From Actinomycetes bacterium (GTDB taxonomy: Bacteria; Actinomycetota; Coriobacteriia; Coriobacteriales; Coriobacteriaceae), in the NCBI GenBank assembly GCA_023441725.1, contig JAEZNV010000201.1:1-7780 (forward strand): DNA of 7,780 nt, read 5' to 3'. Under the pieces are notes generated by a model. The model saw only the letters and a program-made list of their open reading frames with translations. It was not told the origin of the DNA and searched no databases. Below, one piece after another: positions 1 to 6,726 of this stretch. How positions within the stretch are numbered: position 1 is the stretch's first letter; the number at the start of each line of letters is the position of its first letter. A program made the translations under genes and the position numbers.

Positions 1-36
1 CGCCGGAGCCGTGACGGGCTCCGGCGCCTTTGCCTT
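1..36 (+). terminator. Probable intrinsic terminator of an upstream gene
   Basis: Positions 1-10 and 17-26 are perfect 10-base reverse complements, almost all G/C, around a 6-base loop. The stem may extend leftward beyond the window. It is followed by a broken T-rich stretch (positions 29-37) rather than a clean run of T. On the plus strand this fits a rho-independent terminator for a gene lying to the left. The weak T tract lowers certainty. Alternatively, the hairpin could sit in a long leader of the Elp3 gene, but it lies only about 22 bases from that gene's start codon. Confidence 0.7.
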
Positions 37-42
37 TACAAT
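37..42 (+). promoter_or_regulatory. Candidate -10 element for a leaderless Elp3 transcript
   Basis: TACAAT matches the sigma-70/SigA -10 consensus at five of six positions. It ends six bases before the Elp3 ATG, so transcription would begin at or next to the start codon. No convincing Shine-Dalgarno sequence precedes that ATG. Leaderless genes with a TANNNT box just upstream are common in Actinobacteria (established knowledge). The -35 region would fall inside the terminator hairpin and has no good match; GTGACG at 11-16 is poorly spaced. This is a candidate only. Confidence 0.4.
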
Positions 43-48
43 GGGGTC

Positions 49-1956
49 ATGGAACAGATTATCTTGAACATACTCGAGGCTCTGCGTCGCGGCGAGACCG
101 TGGACGACAAAGCGCTCGTCAAACTGATACATGCCGAGGCGCGCCGTGAGGGTGCCGACAAACGCGATTTGGCCAAGCGCCGTCTGCTGCCGTTCTACCA
201 GCGGGTAAAACGTGAGGAGCCGGCTCGTTGGGCAGGGTGGAATGTCGATGCCGAGCTGGAACGTCGACTGCTGCAGGTGCTGCGTATGAAGCCTCGTCGC
301 ACGGCCTCGGGCGTGGCGACCATTACTGTCATCACCAAGCCCTGGCCGTGCTCGGGCGATTGCCTGTTTTGCCCCAACGATCTGCGCATGCCTAAAAGCT
401 ATCTGCATGCCGAGCCGGCGTGCGCCCGTGCGGAGCAAAACTGCTTCGACCCGTATCTGCAGGTGAGTGCCCGTTTGACGGCGCTTTCGCAGATGGGGCA
501 TGCGACCGACAAGATAGAGCTCATCGTGCTCGGTGGCACCTGGAGCGACTATCCGCAAGGGTATCAGGCATGGTTTATGTCGGAGCTCTTCCGCGCGCTC
601 AATGACGATGCCGTCGCCGGCGTAGCGGCCAACCCCATGTTGGCGCGTCCGGGCATCAGCCGTGCCGAGGCAGGGCGCCTGCTCGATGACGCTCCCGCCG
701 ATGCCCTGCCGCCGGTGGTAACAGAGCGCCGCGAGCGCTATCGGGCAGCCGGCATTGCGACAGACGAGGCCGAGCTTGCGAGCGGTGTTGCCGACGAGCA
801 GGAGCGTGTGGATGCTGCCGTGGGCGGCTATAACCGTGCGGTGCGTCGCCTGTACGGCCCCGGTACGCCGTGGGGCGAGGTTGCCGAGTGGCAAACGGCA
901 ACGATGGAGGAGCTTGAGCGTCAGCAGCGCATCAACGAGCCGGCGAAGCATCGCGTGGTGGGGCTCGTTATCGAGACGCGCCCCGATGCCGTGACGCCGC
1001 AGGCCCTCACGCTCATTCGCTGCCTGGGTTGCACCAAGATTCAGATGGGTATCCAGAGTCTCGACCAGCACCTGCTCGATATCAACGAGCGTCGCATTTC
1101 GGTGGCTCAGATCGAGCGGGCGTTTTCGCTTGCGCGCCTGTTTGGCTTTAAGATCCACGCGCACTTTATGCTCAACCTGCTGGGCGCCACGCCGGAGGGG
1201 GACAAGCGCGACTACGTGCGCTTTATGACCGAGGGGGCCTTTATGCCCGACGAGGTCAAGGTCTATCCGTGTGCGCTCATCGATGGCTCGCGTCTGGTGG
1301 GCTGCTACGAGCGTGGCGAGTGGCGCCCCTATACCGAGGAGGAGCTGCTCGACGTGCTGGCCGACGACATCGTGGTGACGCCGGCGTTCTGCCGCATTAG
1401 TCGCATGATCCGCGACTTTAGTTCCGACGACATTATGGTGGGCAACAAGAAGCCCAACCTGCGCCAGCTCGTTGAGAACCGCCTGGCTGCTCGGGGTGAT
1501 GGTGCGATGGTGCGTGAGATTCGCTATCGCGAGATCAGCACGGCGGGTGCCGATCTGGACGAGTTGACCCTTGACGAGGAAGTGGCGTACGAGACGCCGG
1601 TGACGCGCGAGCGCTTTTTGCAGTGGGTGACGCCGCAGGGCAAGATCGCGGGCTTTTTGCGCCTGTCGCTTCCCGATCGCGCCTTTGTCACCACGCATGC
1701 GGACGAGTTGCCGACGACGCCGGACGAGGCGATGATTCGCGAGGTGCACGTCTATGGCATGGCGGCGCGCGTGGGGTATCAAGGCCAGGCGGCCCAGCAC
1801 CATGGGTTGGGGCGTCTGCTCGTAGAGCGTGCGTGCGAGATTGCCCGGGATGCGGGTTATACGCGCATCAACGTGATCAGCGCGATTGGTACGCGCGAGT
1901 ACTATCGCCATTTGGGTTTTTACGATCATGGACTCTATCTGCAAAAGGAGCTCTAG
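49..1956 (+). CDS. Bacterial Elp3: radical SAM/GNAT tRNA U34-modifying enzyme
   Basis: This 635-residue protein is predicted to add a carboxymethyl-type group at C5 of wobble uridine 34 in tRNA, using S-adenosylmethionine and acetyl-CoA in the cytoplasm. The [4Fe-4S] cysteines C101, C105 and C108 form the radical SAM CX3CX2C motif. LGGTWSDY (about 161-168) and IETRPD (308-313) are Elp3 signatures. The C-terminal acetyltransferase domain (about 560-635) has the acetyl-CoA loop QHHGLG (583-588) and the GTREYYRHLGF segment (614-624). It is longer than yeast or human Elp3 (about 550 residues), mainly because of an insert at about 187-285. The ATG at 49 lacks a clear ribosome binding site, but the N-terminus reads naturally from it. 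Its stop codon abuts the next gene. Bacteria lack the other Elongator subunits, so Elp3 would act alone. The family call is firm; the exact modification is inferred. Confidence 0.95.
   Translation: MEQIILNILEALRRGETVDDKALVKLIHAEARREGADKRDLAKRRLLPFYQRVKREEPARWAGWNVDAELERRLLQVLRMKPRRTASGVATITVITKPWPCSGDCLFCPNDLRMPKSYLHAEPACARAEQNCFDPYLQVSARLTALSQMGHATDKIELIVLGGTWSDYPQGYQAWFMSELFRALNDDAVAGVAANPMLARPGISRAEAGRLLDDAPADALPPVVTERRERYRAAGIATDEAELASGVADEQERVDAAVGGYNRAVRRLYGPGTPWGEVAEWQTATMEELERQQRINEPAKHRVVGLVIETRPDAVTPQALTLIRCLGCTKIQMGIQSLDQHLLDINERRISVAQIERAFSLARLFGFKIHAHFMLNLLGATPEGDKRDYVRFMTEGAFMPDEVKVYPCALIDGSRLVGCYERGEWRPYTEEELLDVLADDIVVTPAFCRISRMIRDFSSDDIMVGNKKPNLRQLVENRLAARGDGAMVREIRYREISTAGADLDELTLDEEVAYETPVTRERFLQWVTPQGKIAGFLRLSLPDRAFVTTHADELPTTPDEAMIREVHVYGMAARVGYQGQAAQHHGLGRLLVERACEIARDAGYTRINVISAIGTREYYRHLGFYDHGLYLQKEL
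1944..1951 (+). promoter_or_regulatory. Ribosome binding site of the spermidine-synthase-like gene, inside the Elp3 end
   Basis: AAAAGGAG lies within the last codons of Elp3, about six bases before the ATG at 1957. The Elp3 TAG stop and the downstream ATG are directly adjacent. This strong site fixes the downstream start and indicates that the two genes are co-transcribed and probably translationally coupled. Confidence 0.75.
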
Positions 1957-2835
1957 ATGAACAAGCCGAGTGTTTCTGCTGGCGTCGTTGCCGGCGTTGC
2001 CCTGGGAGCCGCGGCGCTTGGTGCGGCCGCCGTCGCTGTTCGTGCTGCCTGTCTGCAGGTTGCGCGAACCCGCAATGGGTTGGCGCGTGTGAAACGCGTG
2101 CACGATGAGAGCGGCGACGAGGTCCGTGTGCTCGCGCAGGGCGGCGTCTACCAAAGCGCGAGCTATGTCGGCGATCGTTGGGCGGAGCCCGTCTTTGCGT
2201 ACTATCGTGCGTTTGACGACGTGTTTGAGTCCGAGGATGCGATGCGCGACGCTTATGGCCACGGCATCGACCGTATGCTTATGCTGGGCGGCGGTGGGTT
2301 TGCCTATCCCAAATTTGCGCTGATGTCGCACGAGGGCTTGCGCATGGACGTTATCGAGTATGACGGAGAGATTACGCGTCTGGCGCGCCGCTGGTTCTAC
2401 CTAGACGAGCTGGAGCGCGCGGCGGGCGATCGCCTGAGGGTGATTACCGCCGAGGCGCGTTCGTATCTGGGCGTGACGAGCGTGGGCCATCGTCGCTACG
2501 ACGTGGTCGTGAGCGATTGCTTTGGCGGTGCCGAGCCCGTACGCGAGCTGGCGACGGTTGAGGCGTTGCGTTTGGTGCGGGGCAGCCTAAATGTCGGCGG
2601 CATCTACATTGCCAATATCGTGAGCGCAAACGAGGGGAGCGACGTGACGTTCCTGCGCGACTGCGCTGCCACGGCAGTCGAGGTATTCGCCCACGCCTGG
2701 GTGGTCCCATGTGGCGATGCGGAGTTCGGCGGCGAGGAGAACTACCTGCTCATCGCCAGCGACGGCGACTACGCCTTTGCCGAAGCTGTGCCCTTCGACG
2801 CCGACTTCCTCGGCACCGCCCTTCACGACAAGTAA
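1957..2835 (+). CDS. Membrane-anchored spermidine synthase-like Rossmann-fold protein
   Basis: This is a 292-residue protein. Residues about 7-32 are a hydrophobic Ala/Gly/Val-rich stretch after a short basic N-terminus, fitting a signal anchor or transmembrane segment. The remainder resembles the catalytic fold of spermidine synthase and SAM-dependent methyltransferases. MLMLGGGGFAYP (107-118) is the glycine loop, VIEYD (132-136) carries the acidic residue at the end of strand 2 that usually binds the cofactor ribose, and YDVVVSDCFGG (181-191) is the strand-4 motif. The loop reads GGGG where true spermidine synthases have GGGD, and upstream polyamine-pocket residues are not recognisable. Polyamine synthesis is therefore doubtful; a methyltransferase-like or non-canonical role is possible. 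Many such homologues are annotated as spermidine synthases without proof. The gene is coupled to Elp3, although no functional link is evident, and ends 26 bases from the convergent helicase gene. Confidence 0.8.
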   Translation: MNKPSVSAGVVAGVALGAAALGAAAVAVRAACLQVARTRNGLARVKRVHDESGDEVRVLAQGGVYQSASYVGDRWAEPVFAYYRAFDDVFESEDAMRDAYGHGIDRMLMLGGGGFAYPKFALMSHEGLRMDVIEYDGEITRLARRWFYLDELERAAGDRLRVITAEARSYLGVTSVGHRRYDVVVSDCFGGAEPVRELATVEALRLVRGSLNVGGIYIANIVSANEGSDVTFLRDCAATAVEVFAHAWVVPCGDAEFGGEENYLLIASDGDYAFAEAVPFDADFLGTALHDK

Positions 2836-2861
2836 GTCCCCCCGTCCCAGAAAGACTGGTC
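2836..2861. other. Short convergent intergenic gap with a weak dyad
   Basis: These 26 bases separate the tail-to-tail ends of the spermidine-synthase-like gene and the helicase gene. They hold CCAG (2847-2850) and CTGG (2856-2859) around a five-base loop, plus an overlapping AAGAC/GTCTT dyad that runs into the helicase stop codon. Neither stem is strong and neither has a good T tract. A bidirectional terminator would be expected here, but the sequence supports one only weakly. Confidence 0.3.
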
Positions 2862-5306
2862 TTAGGCGTGGTCGTGCCAGCTGCGGACACGCTGCTTCAT
2901 ACCCTCGATGTCGAGCACGCCTTCGGCGAAGCCTTTGCGCACGAGCTCTTCGGGAACGAACTCATCGTAACGATCAAAGTAAGGCACCTCGCCGGGATAG
3001 ACGAGCTCGATGGGATCGAAGTCCTTCTCGGCCTCGGCGGCGAGCACCTCAAAGAACGTCTCCTCGTCGGCCTTCATCTTAAACTGCATAAAGTACGGGC
3101 GTGATGGGTCGAGTCCGCGAAGGCCCAACTCAGCGGCACATTTGATTTTAAGCATGCGCTCGAGTGCTAGGAAGGCGTAGCTGCCCAGCCAGGGGAAGAG
3201 TACCCAGGTGTCGCCGCCCAGGTTGATAAGCGGTTTAGTTCCCGCGCCCGAAATCTCGGCGGTATGACGAGCCTGTGCAAGGCGTGCCCGTGCGTTGCCC
3301 ATGAGGTACGGATATGCCGCGTGCTCGTTGAGCGCCTTTCGCATGCGCTCGAGTACGTGTGTATTGATGTCACCGGGGCAGTCGCCAAAGTAGGCCGGCA
3401 CGCGGCCCTTGACCTGCGTGGCAAAGACGGTATGACGCTTCCAGTCCACTTCCTCGACGATCCAGCAATGGCCCGCGATGGCGATGCGCTCGCCAGGTGG
3501 TGGCGGGTTGACAATCGTGCCCAGTTCGGCCGATTCGCTACGAACGGTAAACTCCTCGTTTTCCTGGAATACAGCGTAGAACTTAAAGTTGTTGATGATG
3601 CGCTCGCCCGCGAGGCCCACGATGAGCCCACCGCCTTCGGTGGCCTGGATATGGTCGATCTTGATGAGGTGGCGCAGCAACACGCGATAGTCATCGGTCG
3701 AGACGCGATGGAAATAACTGAGCGTGAGCACGCGCTGGGCAAGTTCGGCCGGTGTGAGCTCGCCGGTGCTGGCAAGCGTCGACATGGTCTGGTGATAGAG
3801 CAGGCTGTAGGGGAGCCGATCGAGCTCGGGCGGCTCAACCCATTTTTCCTCGCGATAGAGTTGTACAAGCGCGATGCCTTGCAGGAGCTTCCACGGAATG
3901 GTCTCGGGCATCATCGTGCGCGGCTCGGGCTCCTCTTCGCGCATGACAAACCACATCTCGGGCGGAAGATCGCGGCGGCCTGTGCGCCCCATGCGCTGCA
4001 AAAAGGAGCTGACGGTAAACGGTGCATCGATCTGGAACGCGCGCTCCAGACGGCCGATATCAATGCCGAGCTCCAACGTGGAGGTGGTGACGGTCGTCTG
4101 TGCCTGTTCCTCGTCGCGCATAAGCTCTTCTGCCGTCTCGCGCAACGATGCCGAAAGATTACCGTGATGGATGAGGAAACGGTCGGGCTCGTGCCGGCTT
4201 TCACAGTAGCTGCGCAACATGGAGCACACGGCCTCTGCCTCCTCGCGCGAGTTGGCAAAGACCAGGCACTTGCGGCCGCGGGTATGTTCAAAGATGTAGC
4301 CCATGCCGGGGTCGGCGTTGTCGGGTGCGGTGTCGGTGGGGCTGAGCAGCGCCTGTTCGGTCGCTCGCGGGATGTCGACTTCTCCCTCGGGGGCCGAGGA
4401 GGCGTGACGGTCCTTAGGAACGGCCTTGCCCCGTGCCTGCTCGCGACGTTGACGGCGCTCCTCCTGTGTAAGCTGTCCACTATGGCGCATGTCTTGTCCG
4501 GATGCAGGCAGTGCCGTGGGTGGCGCCATCTCAATGCGCTCGCATGCGAGCACCTCGGCTTCCTGCGGACCTGTGCTCATAAATCCTCGCTGCTGCGCCT
4601 GGGGGCCCGAGTTGTAGAAGTGCTCCATGGAGATGCGCCACACGCGGCGCGGCTCCTCAAAGCGGGGAATGACGCAGTCGCGCCCTGTTCCCTGCGACAG
4701 AAAGGCACCCGTGCGTTCCGGGTCTCCGATGGTGGCCGAAAGGCCAATGCGCCGGGGCTGCACGCCCGCCATGCGCGAAAGGCGCTCGATAAGGCAGAGC
4801 GTCTGCCCGCCGCGGTCGCCGCGCATGAGCGAGTGGACTTCGTCGATGACCACATAGCGCAGGTCACAGAACATGCGTGGGATGGCCATGTGCTTGTGGA
4901 TCAGGAGCGCCTCGAGTGATTCGGGCGTAATCTGCAAAATGCCGCTTGGCTTTTTGATGAGCTTGGCCTTGTGCGATTGCGAGACATCGCCGTGCCAGTG
5001 CCAGACGGGGATATCGGCCTCTTCGCACAGATCGTTGAGGCGTACAAACTGGTCGTTGATGAGCGCTTTGAGAGGACCAATGTAGAGGGCGCCTACGCTC
5101 GCGGGCGGGTTCTCCCAAAACTCGGGCAGGATGGGAAAGAAGGCCGCCTCGGTTTTGCCGGATGCCGTGGATGCCGTCAGGAGCACATTGTCTTGCGTGT
5201 TAAAGATTGCATCTGCTGCCGCAACCTGGATAGAGCGCAGGCTCTCCCAATCGTGGGAGTAGATGAAATCCTGGATAAACGGGGCATAGCGGTCAAAAGC
5301 GTTCAT
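2862..5306 (-). CDS. Lhr-like DEAD/DEAH-box helicase (BrxHI-type)
   Basis: This 814-residue superfamily 2 helicase should unwind or translocate on DNA or RNA using ATP. The motifs run in order: I (Walker A) ASTASGKTE at 45-53, Ia at about 77-84, ITPES at 126-130, II (Walker B) DEVH at 155-158, III SAT at 190-192, V at about 407-418 (TSTLELGIDIG) and VI QRMGRTGRRD at 437-446. This is the Lhr-type pattern. A linker of about 100 residues (235-335) splits the two RecA lobes and includes a strongly basic, coiled-looking stretch (281-301). The C-terminal half (about 470-814) carries winged-helix and Lhr-core-like regions and ends in an acidic/aromatic segment around 769-800. AAAGGAGG lies only three bases before the ATG, an unusually short spacing. 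It is the third gene of the TerB-ATPase-helicase set. In BREX types 2 and 6 a similar helicase (BrxHI) partners BrxD; a comparable pairing here is inferred. Confidence 0.9.
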   Translation of the reverse strand: MNAFDRYAPFIQDFIYSHDWESLRSIQVAAADAIFNTQDNVLLTASTASGKTEAAFFPILPEFWENPPASVGALYIGPLKALINDQFVRLNDLCEEADIPVWHWHGDVSQSHKAKLIKKPSGILQITPESLEALLIHKHMAIPRMFCDLRYVVIDEVHSLMRGDRGGQTLCLIERLSRMAGVQPRRIGLSATIGDPERTGAFLSQGTGRDCVIPRFEEPRRVWRISMEHFYNSGPQAQQRGFMSTGPQEAEVLACERIEMAPPTALPASGQDMRHSGQLTQEERRQRREQARGKAVPKDRHASSAPEGEVDIPRATEQALLSPTDTAPDNADPGMGYIFEHTRGRKCLVFANSREEAEAVCSMLRSYCESRHEPDRFLIHHGNLSASLRETAEELMRDEEQAQTTVTTSTLELGIDIGRLERAFQIDAPFTVSSFLQRMGRTGRRDLPPEMWFVMREEEPEPRTMMPETIPWKLLQGIALVQLYREEKWVEPPELDRLPYSLLYHQTMSTLASTGELTPAELAQRVLTLSYFHRVSTDDYRVLLRHLIKIDHIQATEGGGLIVGLAGERIINNFKFYAVFQENEEFTVRSESAELGTIVNPPPPGERIAIAGHCWIVEEVDWKRHTVFATQVKGRVPAYFGDCPGDINTHVLERMRKALNEHAAYPYLMGNARARLAQARHTAEISGAGTKPLINLGGDTWVLFPWLGSYAFLALERMLKIKCAAELGLRGLDPSRPYFMQFKMKADEETFFEVLAAEAEKDFDPIELVYPGEVPYFDRYDEFVPEELVRKGFAEGVLDIEGMKQRVRSWHDHA

Positions 5307-5309
5307 GGG

Positions 5310-5317
5310 CCTCCTTT
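5310..5317 (-). promoter_or_regulatory. Ribosome binding site of the helicase gene
   Basis: On the minus strand AAAGGAGG is a near-perfect anti-Shine-Dalgarno match and ends just three bases before the ATG at 5306. The match supports this start codon, although the spacing is shorter than usual. The helicase's own strong site shows that it can be translated independently of the ATPase gene 115 bases upstream. Confidence 0.7.
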
Positions 5318-5341
5318 CAACAACGGGTTATCAAACGCAGC

Positions 5342-5380
5342 GGGCAACAGGTTGTCGAATTGCAACATCGGTGTTTGCCC
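5342..5380. repeat. Nested inverted repeat in the ATPase-helicase gap
   Basis: GGGCAA (5342-5347) pairs with TTGCCC (5375-5380). Inside it GTTG (5351-5354) pairs with CAAC (5363-5366). The result is a branched or two-tier hairpin in the leader of the helicase gene. It could be an RNA structure or a protein-binding dyad. No family is recognised. Confidence 0.4.
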
Positions 5381-5386
5381 AGATAA

Positions 5387-5423
5387 AACCCGCCAAAATA
5401 AACCTGTCCCTTTTTGGCAGGTT
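5387..5423 (-). repeat. Hairpin/inverted repeat at the ATPase stop codon, possible attenuator
   Basis: The arms 5387-5398 and 5412-5423 pair over 12 positions with one mismatch (5391/5419), including GCCAAAA with TTTTGGC. The right arm overlaps the TAA stop of the ATPase gene. Read on the minus strand, the stem ends in a four-T run and then A, so it could be a weak terminator or attenuator between ATPase and helicase. A competing hairpin, AACCTG (5401-5406) with CAGGTT (5418-5423), uses the same right arm, so the two cannot form together. The core (CCAAAA, CCTGTCCC, TTTTTGG) looks to me like a dispersed intergenic repeat seen in several bacterial genomes; this is memory, not a search result. 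Confidence 0.55.
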
Positions 5424-6726
5424 AGATGGTGAATTCGGCGAAGTTGTGGTCGTCGTCTGCGGTGCCGGTGTCGTCTGTTGCGGCTGCCGGCGCCAGCGCG
5501 TCGCCGCCGACGCTTTGCAGCAACTCGGCCACGTTAGCATCGGGGTTTTGACACAGGATATCGAGCAGCTCGATAAAGTCGCGGATGACCTCGCGAGGCG
5601 TCAGATGCGTGTCGGCCCCCACGCGGCCAAACTCGATCTTGAGGAAGTCCACCAAGTCGTTCTCGGTAAGCGTGGGCGTCCAGCCAAAGTAGCCGGCATG
5701 GATCTGCATGAGCTTTTCGATGAGCACCAGCAGCTCCTCGTAGGTGAGCGGCTGCAGGCGGATGATGGGCGCGAGCATGTCTTTGAGGTCATCGCGCGCA
5801 AAGCGGCCCTGGGCGAGTCGGCTCCGAAGGGCCTCGTAGGAAAAGACGCCGCGGCGGCGGTCCTCGATAGAGGTCGGCGTGCCGCCCATGATCACGCCCA
5901 GGTACTGCGCTTTGCCTTGGAGCGTGTCGTTGTACATGGTCAGGATCTTCTCGTAGTTATATTGGCGCGTAATCGCGTTGGGAATCTTGTATAGATTCAC
6001 GAGCTCGTCGATGAGCACCAGCATGCCCTTGTAGCCGCTGCAGACCAAAAAACGTGCGATGAGCTTGACGTAGTCGTACCAGTCGTCGTCGCTGATGATG
6101 GTCGAGGAGCCCAACTCGGCGCGTGCCTCACTCTTGGTGCGGTACTCGCCGCGAATCCATTTGGTCACGCGACTCATAGCTTCTTCGTCACCCTCCGAGA
6201 CGGCCGCGCGATAACGGCGGAGCATACGGGCGAAGTCGAAGCCGTGGACCATTTCCTCGAGCGGGGCCAGTTGGGCATTAACGGCAGACTCGTCGGCGTC
6301 GGCACACGAGGCGACCCAGCGATCCAGGATAAGGTTGAGCGCGCCGCCCTCGGGGCGCGTCTTGGTCGATATGTTGCGGATGAGCTCGCGATAGGTGGCG
6401 AGGCCCTGGCCCTGGCCACCCTGTAGGCGGCGCTCAGGGGAAAGGTCGGCATCGGCGACCACAAAACCTTTGCCCATGGCATGCGTTCGGATGGTCTGGA
6501 GCAAAAAGCTCTTGCCGGCGCCGTAACGACCAACTAGGAAACGGAAGCTTGCGCCGCCATCGGCGATGAGGCTCAGGTCGGTGAGCAGAGCACGGATCTC
6601 GACCTCTCGCCCCACGGTGATATAGGGAAGGCCAATGCGCGGGACAACGCCGCCCTTGAGCGAGTTGAGAATGACGGCGGCGACGCGCTTGGGCACACGG
6701 GGTGCTGCGGATGCGGTATCACTCAT
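5422..6726 (-). CDS. BrxC/BrxD-family P-loop ATPase (DUF2791-like)
   Basis: This 434-residue AAA-like ATPase belongs, by its motifs, to the BREX P-loop family and is of BrxD-like size. Walker A is GRYGAGKS (66-73), Walker B is MLVLIDEL (235-242, with acidic D240 and E241), and YLGVIMGGTPTS (275-286) fits a sensor-1 strand. SRLAQ (302-306) holds a candidate arginine finger. TPREVIRDFIELL (376-388) near the C-terminus is a conserved-looking motif of this family. Between the Walker motifs lies a helical region (about 105-225). The tail from about 412 is Asp/Ala/Thr-rich and probably disordered. The start codon overlaps the end of the TerB-type gene by eight bases, with AGAGGA about ten bases upstream, so the two are coupled. 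In BREX, BrxD pairs with BrxHI helicase. Here it probably loads or controls the downstream helicase, with the TerB-type protein upstream (inference). Confidence 0.88.
   Translation of the reverse strand: MSDTASAAPRVPKRVAAVILNSLKGGVVPRIGLPYITVGREVEIRALLTDLSLIADGGASFRFLVGRYGAGKSFLLQTIRTHAMGKGFVVADADLSPERRLQGGQGQGLATYRELIRNISTKTRPEGGALNLILDRWVASCADADESAVNAQLAPLEEMVHGFDFARMLRRYRAAVSEGDEEAMSRVTKWIRGEYRTKSEARAELGSSTIISDDDWYDYVKLIARFLVCSGYKGMLVLIDELVNLYKIPNAITRQYNYEKILTMYNDTLQGKAQYLGVIMGGTPTSIEDRRRGVFSYEALRSRLAQGRFARDDLKDMLAPIIRLQPLTYEELLVLIEKLMQIHAGYFGWTPTLTENDLVDFLKIEFGRVGADTHLTPREVIRDFIELLDILCQNPDANVAELLQSVGGDALAPAAATDDTGTADDDHNFAEFTI

Noticed and set aside
1623..2108. A 161-codon plus-strand frame across the Elp3/spermidine-synthase junction
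   Set aside because: It overlaps the acetyltransferase domain of Elp3 and the start of the next gene in another frame, and has no family-like motif.
3264..4919. A 551-codon open frame on the plus strand
   Set aside because: It lies fully antisense to the helicase gene, which has every superfamily 2 motif in order. The open frame follows from the G/C bias at third positions, and its product shows no recognisable domain.
5305..5994. A 229-codon plus-strand open frame running from the gap into the ATPase gene
   Set aside because: It is antisense to the ATPase reading frame, has no convincing ribosome binding site, and its product resembles no family I know.
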